Positions 24,314 through 31,028 of a stretch of 39,859 bases of DNA are shown here, piece after piece (position 1 is the stretch's first letter; every line of letters starts with the position of its first letter). Origin of the DNA: Streptomyces phaeoluteigriseus (GTDB lineage: Bacteria > Actinomycetota > Actinomycetes > Streptomycetales > Streptomycetaceae). The stretch is taken from NCBI RefSeq assembly GCF_001896135.2, contig NZ_MPOH02000019.1, positions 173,268-213,126 of the forward strand. Reading direction: 5' to 3'. The notes under the pieces were generated by a model that was not told where the DNA came from, did no database searches, and was given only the letters and a program-made list of their open reading frames with translations. A program made the translations under genes and the position numbers.

Positions 24314-24365
24314 CTCCGGTTCCTCCTCGTTGCGTTGCGTCGGCCGGCTCGGACGTGCGCCGGGC

Positions 24366-24737
24366 TCAGTGGTCCACCGGCATGGTCGCCGTCCTACGGG
24401 CCGCGCCGAAGTCCCCGATGCCGGGGATGACCGACGGGATGGTGATGGTGGAGGTGACCCGGACCTCCTCGCCCAGGTCCTCGGGGGCACAGCTCGTGCC
24501 GTCCGCGAGCCAGGAACTCACCGCGCTCCGACAGGCTCCCCCGGCGCCCTCGCCGAGCGACGCGCTGCGGGCCCCGGCCCTGGCAGCCGTACCCGCCTGC
24601 TGTGCCGCGTACGCGATCAGCCCGAGTTGTACGGCGGCCAGCGCGACGAGCAGCAGGATCGGGAGGAAGCCGAGGTACTCCAGGGCGACCTGCCCGCGAT
24701 CGCGTCCACGGCGTCCGCGGCCCATGTCAGTCGTCAT
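24366..24737 (-). CDS. TadE-family pseudopilin
   Basis: A 123-residue minor pilin of the TadE family. The N-terminal motif is RGRRGRDRGQVALEYLGFLP then ILLLVALAAVQLGLIAYAAQ, with the G/QVALEYLG signature, and AGTAARAGARSAS follows, as in TadE. Two Cys (GACRSAV, SCAPEDL) may bond. The C-terminal region RVTSTITIPSVIPGIGDFGA is exported. Start ATG 24737 overlaps the end of the other tadE gene by 11 bases, with GGAGG six bases before, so the pair is translationally coupled. Confidence 0.9.
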   Translation of the reverse strand: MTTDMGRGRRGRDRGQVALEYLGFLPILLLVALAAVQLGLIAYAAQQAGTAARAGARSASLGEGAGGACRSAVSSWLADGTSCAPEDLGEEVRVTSTITIPSVIPGIGDFGAARRTATMPVDH

Positions 24738-25116
24738 CCTCTTCCTCCACGGCACCGGCGTGGCCCTTCACCTCGAACGGGAAGTCGATCGCGCCCGGGA
24801 AGAGGACCGGGACCCGGAGTGTGACGGTCGCCGTCACGTATCCGCCCGACGTGGGGCAGCTGACCGTGGCCCCGGAGCGCCAGGCGTCCGACAGCTTGTC
24901 CAGTCCCGCCTGTTCGCACACGGCCTGCCGCTCCCCCCGCTGCGCCGCCGTCCCCGCCCGCACCGCCTCGTCGGCAGCATTCCCCGCGAGGGTGAACGTG
25001 TATCCCAGCAGGACGAACTGCCACACCAGCACCAAGGTCACGATGATCAGCGGGGTCATGCCGAGGAGTTCGATCGTGACCTGGCCCCGATCGCCTCCGT
25101 GTCGCCGTGGTCTCAT
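24727..25116 (-). CDS. TadE-family pseudopilin
   Basis: A 129-residue TadE-like protein. It starts RPRRHGGDRGQVTIELLGMT then PLIIVTLVLVWQFVLLGYTF, with G/QVTIELLG, and AGNAADEAVRAGTAAQRGE follows. Two Cys flank the middle (AVCEQAG, VSCPTSG). The tail is acidic (GHAGAVEEEDDD). Start ATG 25116 has GGAGGGAG just ahead and lies one base past the TadZ stop codon. With the downstream tadE it probably forms the pilus tip or priming complex. Confidence 0.9.
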   Translation of the reverse strand: MRPRRHGGDRGQVTIELLGMTPLIIVTLVLVWQFVLLGYTFTLAGNAADEAVRAGTAAQRGERQAVCEQAGLDKLSDAWRSGATVSCPTSGGYVTATVTLRVPVLFPGAIDFPFEVKGHAGAVEEEDDD

Positions 25117-25117
25117 G

Positions 25118-26374
25118 TCACTCCCTCCTCCGCCGGAATCCCGCCGACACCCGGTCCCCGCCGCGTCCCGCCCGGCCGGACCTGCGGTGCTGGGAGCCCT
25201 CCGGGGCCCTGACCAGGCCGAGTTCGCCCGCGAGGGCCCACATGGCCTGGCGGACGGTGCTTTTCCCGTCGAGGGCGTGGACGCGGCCGGCGTCCACGGC
25301 CGACTGGAGTTCCTTGAAGTTCGCGGGGATCACCGTCGTCGCCACGGGCGTGCCGGTGATCTTCTGGACGAGCGCGGGCTGGATCTCCGTACCGCGGCTG
25401 TGGCGGTTGACGACGACCGTGGTCTCCTCGGCCTTGCGGATCTGGAGGCGGTCCCACATGCGGACGGCGCGTTTGGCGCCGCGGACCGCCACCACGTCGG
25501 GGGTGGTGACGAGCAGGGCACGGTCGGCCATCTCGACGGCGGCGGCCCCGGCCCCGCCGAGCTGGGCGCCGCAGTCGACGACGACGACCTCGTAGCGGGA
25601 GCGCAGGGCGCCGACGATCTGGCGGGCGGCGCGGTCGGTGACCTCCTCACCGCGTTCGCCCTCGCCGGGGGCGAGAAGCAGGGCCACGCCGGTGTCGTGA
25701 CGGAAGACGGCCTCGTCGAGGATGCGGGGCGAGATGTCGGTGATGGCCGCGAGGTCGACGACCGAGCGGCGGAACTGGACGTCCAGGAAGGACGCGATGT
25801 CGCCCGCCTGGAGGTCCATGTCGACGAGGGCGGTGGGGCGGCCGGAGGCCTGGGCGGCGAGGGCGAGCTGGACGGCGAGGAGGGTCGTGCCGACGCCCCC
25901 CTTGGCGCCGCTGACGGTGACGACGGTACCGCCGACGCCGGTGAACACGTCGCCCCCGTGGCCGAGATGGCGCCGTACGCCCACCGACCACTGGGCGACG
26001 GCCTGGACGCGGTGGGCCAGGTCCTCGTAGCCGAGCGGCAGGGTGACCAGGCCGCGCGCGCCGGCGTCCATGGCGGCGGAGAAGAGGGCGGGTCCGGCGT
26101 CGGTGGTGACGAGGATGACGCCGACGGCCGGGAAGCGCAGGGCGACCTCGCGGACCAGTTCCAGCGCGGGGACGGGGCCGATGCGCTCATGGACGATCAC
26201 GACCTCGGGCAGTTCGTCGACCGACTCCGCGGCCAGGCGGGCGAGGGTGTCGACGAGCTGCGTGGAGTCGGTGACCGGGGGGACGGGTTCGGCGTCCGGG
26301 AGCTGGCTGAGCAGGGTGGTCAGGGAGCGGGCCGCGTCCGCGTCGCCGACGGCCGGGAGGATCCTCGTGGGCAT
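25118..26374 (-). CDS. TadZ/CpaE-like ATPase
   Basis: A 418-residue ParA/MinD-type ATPase that places the Tad machine in the cell. A degenerate receiver-like N-terminal domain (about 1-130: RILPAVGDADAARSLTTLLS, VVIVHERIGPVPALELVREV, PAVGVILVTTDAGPALFSAA, GARGLVTLPLGYEDL) precedes the ATPase. There, VVTVSGAKGGVGTTLLAVQL is the deviant Walker A (about 150-169), with PTALVDMDLQAGDIASFLDV next and EVVVVDCGAQLGGAGAAAVE (Walker B) later. The C-terminal tail is basic. Actinobacterial relatives are called septum-site-determining proteins, so a link to division sites is possible. It is 12 bases after cpaB and one base before tadE. Confidence 0.92.
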   Translation of the reverse strand: MPTRILPAVGDADAARSLTTLLSQLPDAEPVPPVTDSTQLVDTLARLAAESVDELPEVVIVHERIGPVPALELVREVALRFPAVGVILVTTDAGPALFSAAMDAGARGLVTLPLGYEDLAHRVQAVAQWSVGVRRHLGHGGDVFTGVGGTVVTVSGAKGGVGTTLLAVQLALAAQASGRPTALVDMDLQAGDIASFLDVQFRRSVVDLAAITDISPRILDEAVFRHDTGVALLLAPGEGERGEEVTDRAARQIVGALRSRYEVVVVDCGAQLGGAGAAAVEMADRALLVTTPDVVAVRGAKRAVRMWDRLQIRKAEETTVVVNRHSRGTEIQPALVQKITGTPVATTVIPANFKELQSAVDAGRVHALDGKSTVRQAMWALAGELGLVRAPEGSQHRRSGRAGRGGDRVSAGFRRRRE

Positions 26375-26386
26375 GGCGGCGGCCTC

Positions 26387-27097
26387 TCACTTGTCCGTGG
26401 TGAGTTCGTACGTACGGTCCTGTTCGGGGACCGTGGTGGGAGTGCCGGGCGCCACCAGGGCGAGCCGTACGCGCTTGGCGAACGACTCGGCGTACGTGAT
26501 GCGCTGGGCGTCGAGGGTGGACAGCGCGAAGGTGATCGGGACGGCGTCGGTCGGCTGCTGCTGTCCGCGGTCGTCCCTGTCCGGGTCCAGGGCGGTGATC
26601 TCGCCGACGTCGAGGACGCGGGCGTTGGTGACGATGATCTTCGACTGGTCGGGGTCGCTCTCGCGGGCGCCCTCGAAGGTGGCGTAGACGTTCACGGAGG
26701 AGCCCGGGGTGATCTTCCCGGCGACGCCGGTGGCCGCGTCGATCATGATGGCGACCTCCTGCTGACCTGCCTGGAGGGCGGGCTGGTCGACGATCATGTC
26801 GCTCTGGAGCAGGGAGCCCTTCTTCAGCGTCGTCACGGCGATCTTGCCGCGGATGTCCCCGAGGTCGGTCACCGCGTTCGCCGAGAGCCAGCGCTCGGGC
26901 ATCTCGATCTTCTCGAACTGGCCCGCGCTGAGCGGGGTGTAGGGCGCCACGCTGGACCTGACCCGGTACGCGGTGACCTCGGGGCCGACCTTGGACTGCA
27001 CGTCGTCGATGACGGAGAGGACGCCGGCGAAGGCGCCGAGGGCGCACAGAACCGACAGGAGCAGGAGGATCACGCCGCGGCGCTGACGGGAGTTCAT
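26387..27097 (-). CDS. CpaB/RcpC-like pilus-assembly protein (SAF domain)
   Basis: A 236-residue protein with one N-terminal membrane anchor (RRGVILLLLSVLCALGAFAG) and a large outside part. The SAF/CpaB domain runs from about 40: VTAYRVRSSVAPYTPLSAGQ, GKIAVTTLKKGSLLQSDMIV, EVAIMIDAATGVAGKITPGS and SVNVYATF. This is the ring-like domain of CpaB/RcpC, linked to the pilus channel. In a Gram-positive it must act in the wall, not at an outer membrane. I chose ATG 27097; a TTG twelve bases earlier lacks proper spacing. It precedes tadZ by 12 bases. Confidence 0.88.
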   Translation of the reverse strand: MNSRQRRGVILLLLSVLCALGAFAGVLSVIDDVQSKVGPEVTAYRVRSSVAPYTPLSAGQFEKIEMPERWLSANAVTDLGDIRGKIAVTTLKKGSLLQSDMIVDQPALQAGQQEVAIMIDAATGVAGKITPGSSVNVYATFEGARESDPDQSKIIVTNARVLDVGEITALDPDRDDRGQQQPTDAVPITFALSTLDAQRITYAESFAKRVRLALVAPGTPTTVPEQDRTYELTTDK

Positions 27098-27328
27098 GAA
27101 CCGGTGCAACCTCGTTGGGGGTCGGGTCGAACGGACAGGAGCGGGTCGGGCGGATGCCCTGGAGCAGGTCCGGCGGATGCTCCGGAGCGGGTGGGTCGGA
27201 TGCTCTCGGTCGGGTCGGTCGGGTCGGGCCGGGCTGAGTGGAACGGGTCTCGCGTGGTGGAGCGGGCTGCGCGTGGTGGAGCGGGTCGCGCGATCGGTGG
27301 GCCTCGTGGTCGGTGGGCCTCGTGGTCG
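27098..27328. repeat. Repeat-rich gap between the zinc-ribbon gene and cpaB
   Basis: CGGTGGGCCTCGTGGT occurs twice in tandem at 27296-27327. CGTGGTGGAGCGGG occurs twice near 27251-27285. Degenerate GGGTCGG/GCGGATGC words fill 27135-27235. No gene is seen. It is a second repeat-filled gap in the same operon. Confidence 0.75.
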
Positions 27329-28221
27329 TCAGCCGCCCGTGGTGAGCGCGCGGTGGGTGCGGTGGCTGCCCGCGGTGAGCGCGCGGGCGGGTGCTGGTTC
27401 GTGGACGGGCGGCGGGGTGGCGGAACAGAAGACGCAGAGGTCGCCGATGACGTCGATGCCGCACCAGTGGCAGACGGTCCGGCGGACCGAGGTGACGAGT
27501 TGGTAGAGGACCGACAGGTCGGGCAGGTAGGAGCAGAACTCGATCAGCTTGTCGGTGCCCCACCAGGCGGCGGACTCGGCGGGTGCCTCCGTCTCGCGCA
27601 GGCCCTGGGTCCGCCAGGCGGGCGCGAGGGTGCCGGTGACCCAGTCGGACTGGAGGCGGCCCCGCCCGACGAGCATCCAGGTGCCGAACTCGGGCCCGTC
27701 CAGCAGTGAGTCCGGGGCGACCTTGACCAACTGGGGTTGGGGGTGTGCCAGTACGGCGAACTGGCTGCCGGGCATCCAGGACCGGGCGTGCGAGGTCAGG
27801 CCGACGGGGACGCGGTCGAGGCGGGCCACGGAGGCCAGGAGCGCGCGGCGTGGATGTAGTGGGTGAGCAGCCGGCCGGCCGAGGCGAGGACGCCGGGGCT
27901 GAGGTCGCAGGAGGCGAGCTGGCGCAACTGGCGGGCCAGGACGGCCAGTCCGAGTGGGGGCAGCTCGGGCCGGAACAGCGCGATGCGGTCGCTCTCCAGG
28001 AGGGAGCGGACGGTGTGCAGGCGTTGTTCGACGGCGGCGGGGACGGCCCGCGAGTACAGGACGACGAGGTGCCCGTGCTGGTCGAGAAGGGTCTGGACGT
28101 CGGCGACGGCCTGATCGAGGGGCCGGCGGTCGAGGCCGTCGAGCACGGCGGCGGGCACGGTGCGTTCGTCCTGCGGCGGCAGGGCCAGGTCGGCACCGGT
28201 CACGGCAATGGCAGTTGGCAC
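27329..28221 (-). pseudogene. Zinc-ribbon protein of unknown function at the head of the Tad cluster, -1 frameshift
   Basis: About 297 residues if one base is restored near 27841-27846. The N-terminal part reads VPTAIAVTGADLALPPQDER, then LLDQHGHLVVLYSRAVPAAV, RLLTHYIHA. The C-terminal part, in another frame, reads LLASVARLDRVPVGLTSHAR, SWMPGSQFAVLAHPQPQLVK, VTGTLAPAWRTQGLRET and the ribbon VCHWCGIDVIGDLCVFCSA (two C-x2-C pairs). The junction HYIHA/ALLASV fits with one inserted base. Start GTG 28221 has GGGGAG six bases ahead. I do not recognise the family. As the first gene before cpaB on the same strand it probably belongs to the Tad transcript. The tail contains repeats that continue the gap's repeat pattern. 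Confidence 0.65.
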
Positions 28222-28426
28222 GCGCAGCTCCCCGATTCCCGCGGTCCGGCCCACCGGGAGTTACTCCGGTGCTCCGAGGTGACTTCATTGCGTGACTACC
28301 TCAGCACTGTATCCACGCCCCTGTGGCCGGAGAACAGCTTTCCGTGGCCGCCTGTGGACGGATCTTCGCGCAACTCACGTCAAACCGGGGCAGGTTGCCC
28401 ACACTGATTCTCCACGGGCGGACCCC

Positions 28427-28452
28427 TTGACAGGAGAATTGGTCTGGACCAA
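28427..28452 (+). promoter_or_regulatory. Chitinase promoter with a DasR-type operator
   Basis: TTGACA (28427-28432) is a perfect -35 box. TTGGTCTGGACCAA (28439-28452) is a near-perfect palindrome matching the dre site bound by DasR, the GlcNAc-responsive GntR repressor of Streptomyces. It lies where RNA polymerase would sit. The translation start follows ten bases later with no ribosome site, so the messenger is probably leaderless. The 240 bases between this gene and the divergent Tad gene hold no other gene. Confidence 0.78.
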
Positions 28453-28461
28453 CTTGTTGTC

Positions 28462-30153
28462 ATGTCCCCACTTAGAAGATCGGCACGGTTCTGGTCGGGA
28501 GCCGTCACCGCCGCACTCGCCCTCACCCTCGCGGGCACGGGCCAGGCGTCCGCCGCGGACGTCAACAACGCCAGGAACGCCGGCTTCGAGTCCGGCCTCG
28601 GCAACTGGACCTGCTCCGCGGGCAGCGGCACCACCGTCGCCTCCCCCGTGCACAGCGGCACGGCCGCACTGAAGGCGACCCCCGCGGGGCAGGACAACGC
28701 CCGCTGCGCCCAGACGGTCGCCGTCAAGCCCAACTCCACCTACACGCTCAGCGCCTGGGTCCAGGGCGGCTACACCTACCTCGGCGCGACCGGGACCGGC
28801 ACCACCGACGTCTCCACCTGGACCCCGGACTCCGCCGCCTGGAAACAGCTTTCGACGACGTTCTCCACGGGCGCGTCGACCACGTCCGTCACCGTCTACC
28901 TGCACGGCTGGTACGGCCAGGCCGCCTACCTCGCCGACGACGTCTCCGTGTACGGCCCCGACGGCGGCGGGGGCACCGACCCGGCCCCGACGGTCCCGTC
29001 CGCCCCGGCCGGCCTCACGGTCTCCGGTACGACGTCCTCGTCCGTGTCCCTGGCCTGGAACGCGGTGTCCGGCGCGACCGGGTACAGCGTCTACCGCGAC
29101 GGTACGAAGGTGACGGCGGTGACCGGCACCTCGGCGACCGTGACCGGGCTCGCGGCGGCCACGTCGTACTCCTTCCAGGTGACCGCGGCGAACGGGGCCG
29201 GCGAGTCGGTGAGGTCGACGGCGGTGACGGGGCGGACGGCCGCGACCGGCGGGGGCGGTGGGGGCTCGCTGCCCAAGCACGCCGTGACCGGCTACTGGCA
29301 GAACTTCAACAACGGCGCGACGGTCCAGCGGATCTCCGACGTCCCCGCGCAGTACGACATCATCGCCGTCGCCTTCGCCGACGCGACGACGACCCCGGGC
29401 GCCGTCGGCTTCACCCTCGACTCGGCCGGCCTCAACGGGTACACGGTCGACCAGTTCAAGGCCGACATCAAGGCAAAGCAGACGGCCGGCAAGAAGGTCA
29501 TCATCTCGGTCGGCGGCGAACGCGGCACGGTGACCGTCAACGACGCCACCTCCGCGGCCAACTTCGCCAACTCCCTCCACACCCTCATGCAGACGTACGG
29601 CTTCGACGGCGTCGACATCGACCTCGAGAACGGCCTCAACGCGACGTACATGACACAGGCGTTGCGCTCACTGTCGGCAAAGGCCGGGCCGTCCCTCATC
29701 CTCACCATGGCCCCGCAGACCATCGACATGCAGTCGACGTCCAACTCCTACTTCCAGACGGCCCTGAACGTGAAGGACATCCTCACGGTCGTCAACATGC
29801 AGTACTACAACAGCGGCTCCATGCTGGGCTGCGACGGCAAGGTCTACAGCCAGGGCACCGTGGACTTCCTCACCGCCCTGGCCTGCATCCAGCTGGAAGG
29901 CGGCCTGGCCCCGTCCCAGGTAGGCCTCGGCCTCCCCGCCTCCACCCGCGGCGCGGGCAGCGGCTACGTCTCCCCGACCATCGTCAACAACGCCCTGGAC
30001 TGCCTGACCCGGGGAACCAACTGCGGCTCCTTCAAGCCGTCGAAGACGTACCCCGACCTGCGCGGCGCGATGACCTGGTCGACGAACTGGGACGCCACGG
30101 CGGGCAACGCGTGGTCCAACGCGGTGGGGCCGCATGTGCACGGGCTGCCGTAG
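28462..30153 (+). CDS. Secreted family 18 chitinase with carbohydrate-binding and fibronectin III domains
   Basis: A 563-residue secreted enzyme that hydrolyses chitin. Signal peptide about 1-31 (SGAVTAALALTLAGTGQASA). A beta-sandwich carbohydrate-binding module runs about 32-170 (NAGFESGLGNWTCSAGSGTT, AWVQGGYTYLGATGTGTTDV, YLADDVSVYGPDG). A fibronectin III domain runs about 178-262 (PSAPAGLTVSGTTSSSVSLA). A Gly-rich linker leads to the GH18 barrel (about 273-563), which starts HAVTGYWQNFNNGA. The catalytic motif D-G-V-D-I-D-L-E lies at about 382-389 (E389 acid, D387 partner), preceded by KVIISVGGERGT and followed by LTMAPQTID, VNMQYYNSGSM and MTWSTNWDA. All are intact. Start: ATG 28462, no ribosome site, apparently leaderless. 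Controlled by the DasR-type site just upstream. Confidence 0.95.
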   Translation: MSPLRRSARFWSGAVTAALALTLAGTGQASAADVNNARNAGFESGLGNWTCSAGSGTTVASPVHSGTAALKATPAGQDNARCAQTVAVKPNSTYTLSAWVQGGYTYLGATGTGTTDVSTWTPDSAAWKQLSTTFSTGASTTSVTVYLHGWYGQAAYLADDVSVYGPDGGGGTDPAPTVPSAPAGLTVSGTTSSSVSLAWNAVSGATGYSVYRDGTKVTAVTGTSATVTGLAAATSYSFQVTAANGAGESVRSTAVTGRTAATGGGGGGSLPKHAVTGYWQNFNNGATVQRISDVPAQYDIIAVAFADATTTPGAVGFTLDSAGLNGYTVDQFKADIKAKQTAGKKVIISVGGERGTVTVNDATSAANFANSLHTLMQTYGFDGVDIDLENGLNATYMTQALRSLSAKAGPSLILTMAPQTIDMQSTSNSYFQTALNVKDILTVVNMQYYNSGSMLGCDGKVYSQGTVDFLTALACIQLEGGLAPSQVGLGLPASTRGAGSGYVSPTIVNNALDCLTRGTNCGSFKPSKTYPDLRGAMTWSTNWDATAGNAWSNAVGPHVHGLP

Positions 30154-30176
30154 GGCAGGGGGTTGAGGTGAGGGGC

Positions 30177-30211
30177 GACGCCCGGTTCCCGGCGATGGGG
30201 GGCCGGGCGTC
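30177..30211 (+). terminator. Chitinase terminator
   Basis: GACGCCCGG (30177-30185) pairs with CCGGGCGTC (30203-30211), a perfect nine-base stem with a GC-rich loop, 24 bases after the chitinase stop codon. It argues against starting the next gene upstream of it. Confidence 0.65.
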
Positions 30212-30233
30212 GGCGGTACGTAGGCTTGCGGAC

Positions 30234-30644
30234 GTGGACGACACCGCCTCAGGGAAGCTGCAGATCTACTCGGTCGAGGAAAAGGATCCGAAGGGCGCCA
30301 CGTGCATTGTTCGGTGCGTGGGTGGCAGAGTGCGGGCCGGTCAGCGATTCGAGGTCGATCGGGACGTCGACGCAACAGCAGATACGCCACCACTGATGCT
30401 TGACCGGATCAATCGCTATGAACGGCTGGTGGATTTCATCGGTCCGCCGCACAGTGCGCAGGTTCACCTGTCAGGGGAGGGTGTCGCGACGCTGACGAGG
30501 GGCTGCATTCTCAGCTCCGTCGCACCACCCCTTACCGTCGGCATGCTGATCGCCGCCGAGGACGCCTACCTCACCGACTCCCGTGACGCGCTCCGGATCA
30601 TGATCCTCGACATCAAGGCGGGGAAGGCCGACCACCTGCTGTGA
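30234..30644 (+). CDS. Small conserved protein of unknown function
   Basis: A 136-residue soluble protein. Start: GTG 30234 (VDDTASGKLQIYSVEEKDPK); TAGGCT lies seven bases upstream, a possible -10 box, so the messenger may be leaderless. In-frame starts further up (30168) are read through the chitinase terminator and are less likely. The sequence is beta-rich: CIVRCVGGRVRAGQRFEVDR, LMLDRINRYERLVDFIGPPH, SAQVHLSGEGVATLTRGCIL. The RVRAGQRFEV segment recalls the barrel of translation-factor domain 2, but the match is too weak to assign a role. The C-terminal part is AEDAYLTDSRDALRIMILDI. I cannot name the family. It converges with the next gene, one base apart. Confidence 0.65.
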   Translation: MDDTASGKLQIYSVEEKDPKGATCIVRCVGGRVRAGQRFEVDRDVDATADTPPLMLDRINRYERLVDFIGPPHSAQVHLSGEGVATLTRGCILSSVAPPLTVGMLIAAEDAYLTDSRDALRIMILDIKAGKADHLL

Positions 30645-30645
30645 G

Positions 30646-31002
30646 TCAGCCGGCCGGGCGGTAGTACCCCAGCACCCAGGCCAGTTGCGCGAACCAGTCG
30701 CGCAGCAGTTCCCGTGGCTTGGCGTTCACCACGGCCTCGTACACGCGGCCGTCCACATGGACCACGGCGACCATCAGGGCCTTGCCGTCGGGGCTCGCCC
30801 TGTAGTGGACGCTGCGGATCTCCGGCCAGGTGAAGTCGACGACGATGTCGTACATGTCGAAGGCCACGCCCGACGCGTCGACGACGACCGAGCTGTGCTT
30901 GTCCACCGCCAGGAACTCCGGGGCGTCCGGTGCCGAGGGGGCGTACTGCGGTGGGGGCGGGCCGAAGCCGGGCGGGACGGGGGGCGGCTGCTGCTCTGTC
31001 AC
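30646..31002 (-). CDS. Hypothetical protein with a compact C-terminal domain
   Basis: A 118-residue protein starting at GTG 31002. The N-terminus is proline-rich (EQQPPPVPPGFGPPPPQY). The C-terminal 85 residues alternate beta strands: SSVVVDASGVAFDMYDIVVD, FTWPEIRSVHYRASPDGKAL and MVAVVHVDGRVYEAVVNAKP, then a helix RELLRDWFAQLAWVLGYYRP. This looks like a PH-like or small beta domain with a closing helix. No membrane helix or signal is seen. It lies 26 bases after the phosphatase gene on the same strand, so they may share a transcript. Function unknown. Confidence 0.75.
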   Translation of the reverse strand: MTEQQPPPVPPGFGPPPPQYAPSAPDAPEFLAVDKHSSVVVDASGVAFDMYDIVVDFTWPEIRSVHYRASPDGKALMVAVVHVDGRVYEAVVNAKPRELLRDWFAQLAWVLGYYRPAG

Positions 31003-31028
31003 ACCCGGGAAGCTACCCGACGTACGGG

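Noticed and set aside
30168..30233. Earlier GTG start for the gene ending at 30644
   Set aside because: The added stretch is the arms and loop of the chitinase terminator and shows no codon bias.
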